Shown: positions 28,201 to 33,621 of the stretch, piece after piece
Position numbering within the stretch: position 1 is the first letter of the stretch
Layout of the letters: the number at the start of each line of letters is the position of its first letter
Assembly: GCA_902777015.1 (NCBI GenBank)
Contig: CACYSA010000012.1
Span: forward strand, 1 to 33,658
DNA from: an uncultured Erysipelotrichaceae bacterium
GTDB taxonomy: Bacteria; Bacillota_I; Bacilli_A; RFN20; CAG-826
Reading direction: 5' to 3'
Length of the DNA stretch: 33,658 bases
The notes under the pieces: generated by a model
Databases searched by the model: none
The model's input: only the letters and a program-made list of their open reading frames with translations
Told to the model about the DNA's origin: nothing
Position numbers and translations under genes: made by a program

Positions 28201-29498
28201 TCTTCAAAGTCATCAAGTATTGTTTTTGAAGTATCAAGATATTTAGGATCAGTGATGTTGAAAGAGTCCATTAACTCTAAATCTTCTTTATTAACCAAGT
28301 TAATGTCGTCTAATTTTCCTAACGCTAGGAACTCATTTAAAACGATATCAAATAATTTAATGAAATGACGGATTGTGGTTGCGTAATAAATATCACTACG
28401 GTATTCAACCCAGAGTAAGAATTCATCGCCTAAACGGTGGCATTCAATCGCGAGTTTTTCTTTACCATCTTTTCTATCAAGTTGTTCAACAGTAATTGGT
28501 TTACCGTTGAATGAACCATTATAGAAATAATCACCTTGATAAGCGAATAAGACATCAGAAGAAACACCGAAGTCTTTCACTAATGAGGAATATGGATATG
28601 TATTATGTTTAACGTTTTCGATGTTTTCTTCATTGACCATTTTTAATAAGTCAGGAACATTATCAATGTTTTCGAAATTAACATATAAAGGATAAGTTTT
28701 AACAAAGCTACCAAAGCTTCTCGCTACTTCTTTTGTTCTAGCGTTATTAACCGTTAAGAATAAAGAAGCAGTATCCATGCTAAATTTCATTAATAAATAG
28801 GAAAAAGCCCCTAAGAAATAAGTTGATGTCTTAAGACCTAATTTATTAGTAATTTCTTTAATCTGTTTATTTTTAATTGATAATTTTTGTTTGAATGATT
28901 GATATGAAACTGTTTCGTCTTTTTTATCTTCGACGAGGGAGGAATCAGTTTCAACATCGCCCACTAGTTTTTCATAGTAGTCTTTGCATTCTTGATAGAT
29001 TGGTTTCGCTAAATCTTTTTGTTCATTTAAGGCATATTCATTCGCGTCGCTTTGTTCTTTAACAAGTTCTTTTCCTTCAAGAGCAAGGAAGAAATCATCG
29101 ATGAATACTTTAATGGATGTACCATCCATAATGAGATGATAGAAATCAAAATAGAAAACATATTCATCTTTGACTTTATAAAGTTTGAAGCGGTATAAAG
29201 GTGAATCTAATAATTGATATGGTTTAGAATCAATGTTAAGTTCTTTAACTTCTTCACATTCAAGAACGATCTTTTCTTGTTTAATGCTTTTAACAACATT
29301 GCCGTTTTCATCATTAGAAAGAACAGTGAAGATATAAGGATGGGCTTCCACCACTTTGTTTAAAGCATCTTCAACTTGCTTTTTACTAACATCTTTCCCT
29401 AACGAGACTAAATGAGCGAGATTATAAGCATCGCCACCCGCTAATGAAGATATATAAATACCTTCTTCGCTCTTACTTAAAGGGTATGCTTTGACCAT
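22281..29498 (-). CDS. Two-module nonribosomal peptide synthetase with terminal thioester reductase
   Basis: A 2405-residue NRPS with domain order C-A-T-C-A-T-R. C1 about 1-400 (YHLIMDG 120-126: first His replaced by Tyr, second His kept). A1 about 425-905 (LYTSGSTGLPKGV 571-583). T1 Ser952. C2 about 1000-1400 (HHIVCDG 1120-1126). A2 about 1425-1918 (IYTSGSTGKPKGV from 1576). T2 LGGTSL with Ser1965. Reductase about 2038-2405, with NAD(P) motif GATGFLG (2046-2052) and catalytic Y2201-x3-K2205. The reductase should release the dipeptide thioester as an aldehyde. A leading C domain suggests an N-acyl starter. The ATG at 29498 has AGGAGG at proper distance; an in-frame ATG 42 nt upstream overlaps the PPTase gene and lacks an SD. 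No TE, E or MT domain. Confidence 0.96.
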   Translation of the reverse strand: MVKAYPLSKSEEGIYISSLAGGDAYNLAHLVSLGKDVSKKQVEDALNKVVEAHPYIFTVLSNDENGNVVKSIKQEKIVLECEEVKELNIDSKPYQLLDSPLYRFKLYKVKDEYVFYFDFYHLIMDGTSIKVFIDDFFLALEGKELVKEQSDANEYALNEQKDLAKPIYQECKDYYEKLVGDVETDSSLVEDKKDETVSYQSFKQKLSIKNKQIKEITNKLGLKTSTYFLGAFSYLLMKFSMDTASLFLTVNNARTKEVARSFGSFVKTYPLYVNFENIDNVPDLLKMVNEENIENVKHNTYPYSSLVKDFGVSSDVLFAYQGDYFYNGSFNGKPITVEQLDRKDGKEKLAIECHRLGDEFLLWVEYRSDIYYATTIRHFIKLFDIVLNEFLALGKLDDINLVNKEDLELMDSFNITDPKYLDTSKTILDDFEDCVKKFPNNYAVVFKDKKYTYKEVDEITTRIANELIKHGAGREKVVSILIHKSEYVVLASLAVIKSGSAYQPLDPTYPEDRLNFMVKDSSAIILIRDDDLGGLIHEFKGHEILTSSLLSLKDDTPIKTRPESKDLFIMLYTSGSTGLPKGVMLEHGNIHAFCIYHREIQEIDENSRCSAYASYGFDADMMDLYPALTSGATVYIIPDEMRLNLVELGEYFNANNITHSFITTQVGRQFASEIECSSLKYFAVGGEKLVPIEPPKGYRFFNIYGPTEGTVYCTSQEVDKLYYRIPIGKPLPTYKMYVLDKNKKRLPFLCNGELYISGPQVARGYLNREKENKEAFLTNPFTKEKGYTNFYKTGDIVRMLPDGTIDFIGRKDGQVKIRGFRIELSEVEGVIREFPGIKDATIKDFTDPSGVKYIVAYIVSDKQINVEELNQYILSKKPPYMVPAYTMQIDKIPLNQNQKVNKRALPQVELKAEEIVPPEGEDEQVIFNILKDVLGHDQFGATSDIYNVGLTSVSSIRFSILLSKKFNKPVENEDLKSHPTIRSLAAFLNAKEGDKVYDLREEYPISKTQEGVFIECASKADSTTYNIPYLFKLDKRIDLNKLKEALIKALDNHPYLKTTLKMNEEGDILALRKETPSVVSIIKEDIVKEKLIRPFKLLDAPLYRIEIYEGKENYLYLDFHHIVCDGTSEAIFLSDLNKVFKGEQLTKEEFTGFEVALKEKEDLQSDKLPKAKEYYHEVLKDIDGEYMPKKDLKVAKEHRLASIDYALKLDNNKVNEYVKANKLTNNALFNFAFGYTLSKFIYRKDALYVTIYNGRKSSKLFNTTSMLVKTFPVYLSYEEDDEIIKKVNFVKEELSGLEEHDIYSFADIVKDYDISADVMFAYQGDDFSFKEIGGYPVESILLESDTTKTPFGLDIFLEDGVFRAHFEYDIAIYNENSIAAFNRLFELVLNEILVKKQIKDINTLPEEDKKLYAITNDTDVEIPNDVTVNKIFEKQVELHKDKVAVIDVCSQFTYQELNALANKVAHTLIDNGVVKNQTVVMLMPRLKEAYAVRQGIVKSGGAFLPIDPKYPDERVGYIIENSKTQYVITTKKVLEEKEQLLKDAKVKVFLIEDIAKSNKADNPNVKISQKDLAYVIYTSGSTGKPKGVMISHRNILNYVLDGNNLTTAEYRYIGDECVSCSFASLSFDASLQEEFVPLTHGYTVVIASEEEIENPLLLAQTLKKHGVNIMFMTPSFVSNLLDIPQFVEALRNFKVLDMGAEAVPIELCQKLRGLGVNAQINNGYGPTETTITSTYSTVKDEYMTIGRPVGNTKAYILDKAGHILPINAIGDLTLAGESVGMGYLGNEEKTKQVFIELNGLRAYRTGDLARINGDGNIEFFGRLDNQVKLRGLRVELDEIEKVINTYPGMSTSIVIVKNAPEGDYLVAYFVASKEVDKDDLTAHISKSLTPYMIPKAMMQLDKLPLTANGKVDKKNLPAIQVNEIKKEIKEASNELEKKLVALFQKALANPNVGVDDDFFELGGTSLSVSKIAMLALNENLPIAYGDVFEYPTVLQLEEHINSLQGNVEKQDEKKEEYEFASLKHNVVEEVDDIKIDFEYKKVLLAGATGFLGIHLLYELIQQKNHIVALVRGGSLSAKDRLLAMLTYYFDSPFEEEIEQYVEVVDADVTNNDLYEKLKDYDFNIIINSAAIVKHFANDDIIERVNVGGVKNLIEIAKAKKARIIQISTLSVAGENIDNKFPSSFKIKEDMLDFGQDVSNKYVHSKFNGEKAILEAIDKDGVDAKIIRVGNLMSRQRDGEFQANSITNGFMRDLKGYVTLHEFPVNSMDSTIDFSPIDEVAKTIILLSKTPSKFTVFHSANSHMVEMGDIVYVLNELGFDIKVVPDNEFLEGMKRMMMDDTKSMLVSSLISYSSSDMHTHQFIGSDNEFTNKALYHLSYKWPITDYEYLKNAIISLQTLDFFERND

Positions 29499-29499
29499 A

Positions 29500-30090
29500 T
29501 TAAATATCCTCCTCCATGATATTAATATTAAAGTCATCACTACTTGCCCTTGAGACAGTGATGACTAAGTTTTGATATTTGATTGTTTTATTAAAATATG
29601 TTTTGTTATCGTAGTTTCTAATAGCGTTAAGTGGTAATGATTGGATGGTTTTAATCTTTTGATTAATACCATTACCATTAGCCTTCACTAATGCTTCTTT
29701 ATTAGTCCAGACTTCAAAGAAAGATTCATCATCATGGATGTATTTCTTTTCTTCGTCATTAGAAATATAGTTTCTTAAATCTTCTTCAGCGTTTCTAATA
29801 TTTTCAATATCAATACCCACAGGCACTTGATCAATAGCTAAAGCAATATAGCCGCCACTATGGCTGATATTGAAATGTTTATTATTGCTGATTGGTTTAC
29901 CGTATTCATTGAGATGGTAATCACCAATATATTTATTTTTCAAAATAGCGGACACTATTTTTTCTTTTTTAACGTTTTCGTTTTGATATTTTTGAAATGA
30001 TATCTTTTCTAATTCTGATAGGTATTTAGAGTCCATCAGAAAAGATAAAGGGAGGGATCGATAATCCAGTAAATAAACTTTCAAATTCAC
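29500..30090 (-). CDS. Sfp-type 4'-phosphopantetheinyl transferase
   Basis: A 196-residue protein with all Sfp/AcpT signatures: HFNISHSGGY (72-81), VGIDIENI (91-98) with the Mg-binding Asp94/Glu96, and WTNKEALVKANG (128-139). It transfers phosphopantetheine from CoA to the carrier-domain serines, here Ser952 and Ser1965 of the NRPS. The stop lies one base before the NRPS ATG, and the NRPS SD is inside this gene, so expression is coupled. The best start is GTG at 30090 with AAGG just before it, an unusual start with weak SD. Somewhat shorter than Bacillus Sfp (about 224 residues) but complete in motifs. Confidence 0.95.
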   Translation of the reverse strand: MNLKVYLLDYRSLPLSFLMDSKYLSELEKISFQKYQNENVKKEKIVSAILKNKYIGDYHLNEYGKPISNNKHFNISHSGGYIALAIDQVPVGIDIENIRNAEEDLRNYISNDEEKKYIHDDESFFEVWTNKEALVKANGNGINQKIKTIQSLPLNAIRNYDNKTYFNKTIKYQNLVITVSRASSDDFNINIMEEDI

Positions 30091-30134
30091 CTTGAAAACA
30101 TTTTAGCGCATGAATATGTATATTTCATAGTGAA

Positions 30135-30165
30135 AAAAATATTTTTTCTTAATCGATATATCGAT
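30135..30165 (-). promoter_or_regulatory. Upstream region of the NRPS operon: shared 17-nt element plus 14-bp palindrome
   Basis: Positions 30135-30151 (plus strand AAAAATATTTTTTCTTA) are identical to 32615-32631 upstream of the sigma-factor gene. Immediately adjacent, 30152-30165 is a perfect 14-bp palindrome ATCGATATATCGAT. The pair lies 45-75 nt upstream of the PPTase start and is a candidate control region. Function is inferred. Confidence 0.5.
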
Positions 30166-30202
30166 ATTTAGTGAAACTACCTTGTTTATTGTTTTACATA
30201 AA

Positions 30203-30228
30203 CAAAAAGGGGCGGAATTTTGCCCCTT
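30203..30228 (-). terminator. Terminator after the sigma/anti-sigma operon
   Basis: Minus-strand 7-bp stem AAGGGGC/GCCCCTT with an 8-nt loop followed by TTTTG. It separates the regulatory operon from the NRPS operon. Confidence 0.85.
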
Positions 30229-30247
30229 GATATTCTCAAATGATTAC

Positions 30248-30353
30248 CTATTCTTCAACTATAACAGGTTCATCCACCGCCACTCTTAAATCAAAGCTGA
30301 AGCGATAGAAAGAGAATGTGTAATATGAATATCCTTTTTCTTGGAATTTAATT
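30248..30353 (-). other. Out-of-frame C-terminal tail of the anti-sigma-like gene
   Basis: In the frame shifted by one base, from about 30353 to the TAG at 30248-30250, the sequence reads KFQEKGYSYYTFSFYRFSFD then LRVAVDEPVIVEE. This looks like a natural protein end, unlike the in-frame tail KKKDIHITHSLSIASALI. A single missing A in the run near 30346-30354 would join the frames. It may be a true mutation or a sequence/assembly error. Confidence 0.65.
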
Positions 30354-32070
30354 TGATAACAAATTCAGGAGACATGTTTGGCATATCTTCAGCATCCTCA
30401 AATGGTTTACAAACAATTTGATGATCACCAATGCTTGGATAATTAGGATTTTTATTACCAGGATATTTACTCATCTTAATTTCAAGAATATATGGAGTGT
30501 TGCTACTAAAACGATAATGAGTATCGATAAATGGCACTAGTGTTTCATTATCATTTTCAAGGACACGGTGGACTCTCATTTCTGTGAGTTCAAAGTAATT
30601 TTGATAAACAATAGTGAGATGTTTAATTCCATAGTATGAGAAGTAACCATAATCGATCAAATAACGATCATCAGTCATGCCTTTTTCAAGTAATTTAATA
30701 ACTAAACGGCCATTCATCATGTCAAGATAATGATCACCATATCTATCAATGGCATTATTGGATTCTTGATAGATTAGTTTCTTATTATAAATATCAAAGA
30801 CATTGATAGAGCGGATTGTATTATTAACTGTTTCAAAGGCTAAATCACGATGTGAATCTTTATTGATTTCAGAAGCATATACTTTTGTAATTCCATTAAT
30901 GGAAACAACTTCCTCATTGTTCAAAGTAATTGTGTTTCCATTAACACTGAATGTTCCTTCAAATTCATCTAATGTGAAGGTATTATTTTCTGGGTGTTCA
31001 GCATCATAAACAAGGACATCAACACCACCATAGCCATCAGCGGCTTTATATTCAGGATTTAGTTCTAATTTTTCCCTTAAATCTTCAAAAGAACAGGTAA
31101 CTGATACGTTATCATAGTGAACTGATTCAGCAGTAATAGGATATGATGCTCCTTCAATAGTGATACTGTCTAGTGATTCGTAGTTGTTAAAAGTTTCAAA
31201 GCCTAATTCGATATATCTTTTATTGGTGGCGTCTTTAACAATATCAAAACCTTCAATTACCTTATGAGCAGAGAATTGAATATACATTCTATTGTCAACT
31301 CCGTTACTACCACCACCATTAACTAAGCAAGAATAATAGCGGTCTTCATTTTTCAATATGAGCATTTCTTCGCCTTGTAAGAGTGGCACATTTTCATTCA
31401 TATAGCTAAATTTAAGAGCTAGTCCATGGATGTGTCCATCACCTATTCTTTGCTTTAAGAAAAAGTTATTGATTGAATCAAATTCAAAAAAGACAAAGTT
31501 AGAGAATGTGTATTCATCTGTTAGAGGAAGTGGATGATGTTTTCTTCCATAAGCATCAATATAAGATGAACCAACATGCTCTTCTTGTTCTTCTGCTATA
31601 TCGTTAAGCGTTGCTTTATTGCGCTTTTGTGGTGAAAGATTATTAGAAACGTTTTGATTATCCTGATAAGCAATATAGGAATAATATGCGATTTCGTTAA
31701 AATCACTAAATGTTGGTTTGTAATTAGCAAAATCAAAATGATATGTGTGATTAGTTTGAGGATTTTGATGAGCACTGTCACCAGCGTTATTACTATTAAC
31801 AACATTATTACTATTGTAATAATTGATTGAAGAGCAATTATTTGATGCTGGTGAGGATGGTAACTGCGCTGGCACTATTTGTTTCATGAGTAAAGGTATC
31901 ATGATTGCCACTGCCGCTAAAGCAAGGGCTCCAGCGGGAATAAAGAATAAAGGTAGACGATTATTCTTTTTAGCTTTTGTAGGAATATTATCTAAAGAAC
32001 TGATTTCTGGTAATGATGATTCAATAAGTTTCGTACTGTTCTTTTTGATTTCTTTTTCAATTCTTTTCAT
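30286..32070 (-). CDS. Membrane-anchored anti-sigma-like protein (apparent 3' frameshift)
   Basis: Reads as 594 residues: a short basic cytoplasmic N-terminus (1-39), one membrane helix (about 40-62), an Asn/Ser-rich linker (75-110), then a large extracytoplasmic domain of unknown fold. Its ATG overlaps the sigma-factor stop in ATGA, the standard arrangement of an ECF sigma factor and its membrane anti-sigma partner, so its job is probably to hold the sigma factor until an outside signal arrives. No zinc-finger anti-sigma motif is seen in the N-terminus, so the binding mode is unclear. The last 18-25 residues are in an apparently shifted frame; the intact protein would end at 30248. Confidence 0.7.
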   Translation of the reverse strand: MKRIEKEIKKNSTKLIESSLPEISSLDNIPTKAKKNNRLPLFFIPAGALALAAVAIMIPLLMKQIVPAQLPSSPASNNCSSINYYNSNNVVNSNNAGDSAHQNPQTNHTYHFDFANYKPTFSDFNEIAYYSYIAYQDNQNVSNNLSPQKRNKATLNDIAEEQEEHVGSSYIDAYGRKHHPLPLTDEYTFSNFVFFEFDSINNFFLKQRIGDGHIHGLALKFSYMNENVPLLQGEEMLILKNEDRYYSCLVNGGGSNGVDNRMYIQFSAHKVIEGFDIVKDATNKRYIELGFETFNNYESLDSITIEGASYPITAESVHYDNVSVTCSFEDLREKLELNPEYKAADGYGGVDVLVYDAEHPENNTFTLDEFEGTFSVNGNTITLNNEEVVSINGITKVYASEINKDSHRDLAFETVNNTIRSINVFDIYNKKLIYQESNNAIDRYGDHYLDMMNGRLVIKLLEKGMTDDRYLIDYGYFSYYGIKHLTIVYQNYFELTEMRVHRVLENDNETLVPFIDTHYRFSSNTPYILEIKMSKYPGNKNPNYPSIGDHQIVCKPFEDAEDMPNMSPEFVIKLNSKKKDIHITHSLSIASALI

Positions 32071-32582
32071 CTTTTTAAACTCCTTTTGACTTTATCAATC
32101 GCTTGAGCGTAACGGTATTTAAGAGTGCCTAGTGGGATACCTGTTAACTCATTAATTTCTTGCCAAGATAGACCGAACGTTAATCGATAACCAACAATCA
32201 TTTTCTCTTCTTTAGTTAAATCGTAAGGAAGGAAGTAATCTAATTGTGTTACTTGATTATCCGCGCACATATCTTCTAAGACATCACTACTATGTTCGCG
32301 AGAGCGTTTCTTAGCGTAATCAATCGCTTCGTTTTTAGCTGTCGCACATAAGTAGGAATGTAACGAAGCAGGATTTTTAACTTCATTTCTTCTATCTAGT
32401 ATTTTTACAAATACATTTTGGTAGACGTCGTCACAATCTTCTTTTTGATTCAGATAAGTAGCGATAATGAAGTAAAGTAATGAGCGATAACTTCGATATA
32501 CACTTGAGATTGCTTCTTCGTCACCTTGAAGAAACAGTTTGGCGGTCTTGATGGTCACATTCATTTTGAAAGCAGCTTTCAT
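32067..32582 (-). CDS. ECF-type RNA polymerase sigma factor
   Basis: A 171-residue sigma-70-family protein with only regions 2 and 4. Region 2 (about 20-100) includes YLNQKEDCDDVYQNVFVKIL and LHSYLCATAKNEAIDYAKKR in outline. Region 4 (about 118-170) includes LTKEEKMIVGYRL, then a helix-turn-helix LSWQEINELTGIPLGTLKYR. It directs RNA polymerase to a small regulon, likely including its own operon. An in-frame ATG at 32564 (MNVTIKTAKL) is an alternative start; neither has a clear SD. Co-transcribed with the membrane partner and immediately upstream of the NRPS operon. Confidence 0.9.
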   Translation of the reverse strand: MKAAFKMNVTIKTAKLFLQGDEEAISSVYRSYRSLLYFIIATYLNQKEDCDDVYQNVFVKILDRRNEVKNPASLHSYLCATAKNEAIDYAKKRSREHSSDVLEDMCADNQVTQLDYFLPYDLTKEEKMIVGYRLTFGLSWQEINELTGIPLGTLKYRYAQAIDKVKRSLKR

Positions 32583-32614
32583 AAGTAAAGACGGTTATAA
32601 AATCAAAAATGTAT

Positions 32615-32631
32615 AAAAATATTTTTTCTTA
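32615..32631 (-). promoter_or_regulatory. 17-nt element shared with the NRPS operon upstream region
   Basis: Plus-strand AAAAATATTTTTTCTTA, identical to 30135-30151. It lies 33-49 nt upstream of the sigma-factor start. An AT-rich UP-element, a sigma recognition site or chance similarity are all possible. Confidence 0.4.
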
Positions 32632-32643
32632 GAACAATTATAC

Positions 32644-32669
32644 AAAAAATCCTGATGTTATTCAGGATT
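32644..32669 (-). terminator. Terminator after the leader-peptide/zinc-ribbon gene
   Basis: Minus-strand 8-bp stem AATCCTGA/TCAGGATT, loop ATAACA, T-run. Nearly the same stem as the terminator at 8361-8383. Confidence 0.85.
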
Positions 32670-32714
32670 AATTTGCAATTTAATATCTATAAAGATTAGC
32701 TACTATCAAATTAG

Positions 32715-32742
32715 ATAGAGCCTTGAACTCTATAAGTTTTTT
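32715..32742 (+). terminator. Hairpin with plus-strand T-run
   Basis: ATAGAG (32715-32720) pairs with CTCTAT (32728-32733) around a 7-nt loop, then AAG and six T. No plus-strand gene ends here, so it may stop antisense transcription or be incidental. Confidence 0.35.
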
Positions 32743-32757
32743 AATGAATCAAAAGAA

Positions 32758-33039
32758 TTAATTATCGGTGTTTGTTTTGACGATCCAATGATAATAGCAT
32801 TCTCGGCAGTCATAGGCCCAGCCATCATAAACGCCAAGTCTATCAACATATTTACTACCACAATTTGGACATCTTGTTTCATCAACTGAACAAAAACCAC
32901 CATTGGCCGCTTCTAATTGTTCATCGGTGAGTTCAATACCTTCTTTTCTTGCTAAATCGAGAATTTCTTCTTGGCTCTTACAAGCTTTAACTTTTTCGAT
33001 TTGTTCTTTTGTTAAACCTTTTAATAATTCTTGTTTCAT
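32758..33039 (-). CDS. Small protein with double-glycine leader and zinc-ribbon-like core (RiPP-precursor-like)
   Basis: Ninety-three residues from the ATG at 33039, chosen because AAAGGAG lies 9 nt upstream; a longer frame to 33120 has no SD. Residues 1-48 look like a Nif11/bacteriocin-type leader: LTKEQIEKVKACKSQEEILD, then GIELTDEQLEAANGG ending in Gly47-Gly48. The remaining 45 residues carry five Cys: C50, then CPNCG (C57, C60) and CREC (C78, C81), the spacing of a zinc ribbon, and end with aromatic YYHWIV. Leaders like this normally direct cleavage and export or modification of a peptide. No modifying enzyme or peptidase-ABC transporter is in the window, so the mature product is unknown. 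It has its own promoter region and terminator. Confidence 0.75.
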   Translation of the reverse strand: MKQELLKGLTKEQIEKVKACKSQEEILDLARKEGIELTDEQLEAANGGFCSVDETRCPNCGSKYVDRLGVYDGWAYDCRECYYHWIVKTNTDN

Positions 33040-33064
33040 TTTCAAAGTCTCCTTTGTTGCTTGT

Positions 33065-33122
33065 ATATTAACATGGTAGTTGTCACAGAAGTGCCACAGG
33101 CCAAGGTGACATTTTGGCACTT
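33065..33122 (-). promoter_or_regulatory. Promoter and interleaved inverted repeats before the leader-peptide gene
   Basis: An extended -10 TGTTAATAT (minus strand, TAATAT at 33065-33070) has no good -35. Over the -35 region and upstream lie two nested inverted repeats: TGTCAC (33081-33086) with GTGACA (33106-33111), and AAGTGCCA (33089-33096) with TGGCACTT (33115-33122). Being upstream of the likely start, they are better read as regulator binding sites than as RNA structure. Confidence 0.5.
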
Positions 33123-33259
33123 AAGTTTTTAAATTCTAAAGAATTTGTTTGAAAACAAAACATCTACCACTAATGAGTTTTGAATACCACTATAAAATAT
33201 ATGGAAAAATACAGTTTTTAAAAACTTTTTTGATTGTTTGATAAATATATAGGCAATGA

Positions 33260-33493
33260 CTAGAGGAGCATTTGATAATTGCTCATTCCATAAAGAACTC
33301 TAACGATTTGAATTTCGTAGCCTCTAATACGATAAAAGGCAATGTAGTTTTTAACAAGAAGCTTACGCAGCGACTTATCTTTTACATATTCGTTGTTGAC
33401 CAAAGGATTGCTCTCAGGAAAATCACGTAGATTATTAAAAGATTTACGAAAAGTATCAATTAAATCAATGGCAGCTTTTGGATTTGGTGACAT
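33260..33493 (-). pseudogene. RelE/ParE-family toxin, 5' end lost to an IS insertion
   Basis: The readable part, from about NPKAAIDLIDTFRKSFNNLR to the end, matches the RelE/ParE ribosome-dependent RNase or gyrase-toxin fold: LRKLLVKNYIAFYRI and the C-terminal VRVLYGMSNYQMLL are characteristic. The usual first 15-25 residues (initial strand and helix) are missing. Upstream, the frame runs straight into the hairpin of an IS200/IS605-type right end; the apparent start codons (ATG at 33493, TTG at 33529) belong to the insertion, not to the toxin. Any cognate antitoxin would lie beyond the insertion, off the right edge. Probably inactive. Confidence 0.75.
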
Positions 33494-33621
33494 TCCCCCA
33501 CTTATAGAAGATGGGGGCTTCCCACTCAAGAAATCTTGTGATTTCAGTATCGATGGGCGATCCCCGAGAGTCCCTCGGTTAAGTTTGTTTATATCAAGAC
33601 AAACAACTTGTTTATAACTAT
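33494..33621 (-). ncRNA. Omega-RNA-like structured 3' region of the IS element
   Basis: Reading the minus strand, four hairpins follow one another: GTTTGT/ACAAAC (loop about 10), CCGAG/CTCGG (33574-33578 with 33564-33568), GAAATC-ACAA-GATTTC (33530-33545), and CCCCCA/TGGGGG (33512-33517 with 33495-33500). A structured RNA at the tnpB 3' end that runs across the right end is the omega-RNA that guides TnpB, with its guide taken from flanking DNA. The assignment rests on position and structure only. Confidence 0.6.

Noticed and set aside
33081..33122. H-type pseudoknot or riboswitch formed by the interleaved repeats
   Set aside because: The likely -10 is at 33065-33070, so the repeats should be upstream of the transcript.
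33087..33122. Sigma-54 promoter (TGGCAC present on both strands)
   Set aside because: No GC dinucleotide at the required -12 spacing follows either TGGCAC, and no sigma-54 activator is in the window.
33393..33617. Plus-strand open frame of 74 codons
   Set aside because: Antisense to the toxin remnant and the IS hairpins; composition follows the opposite-strand structure and no SD is present.
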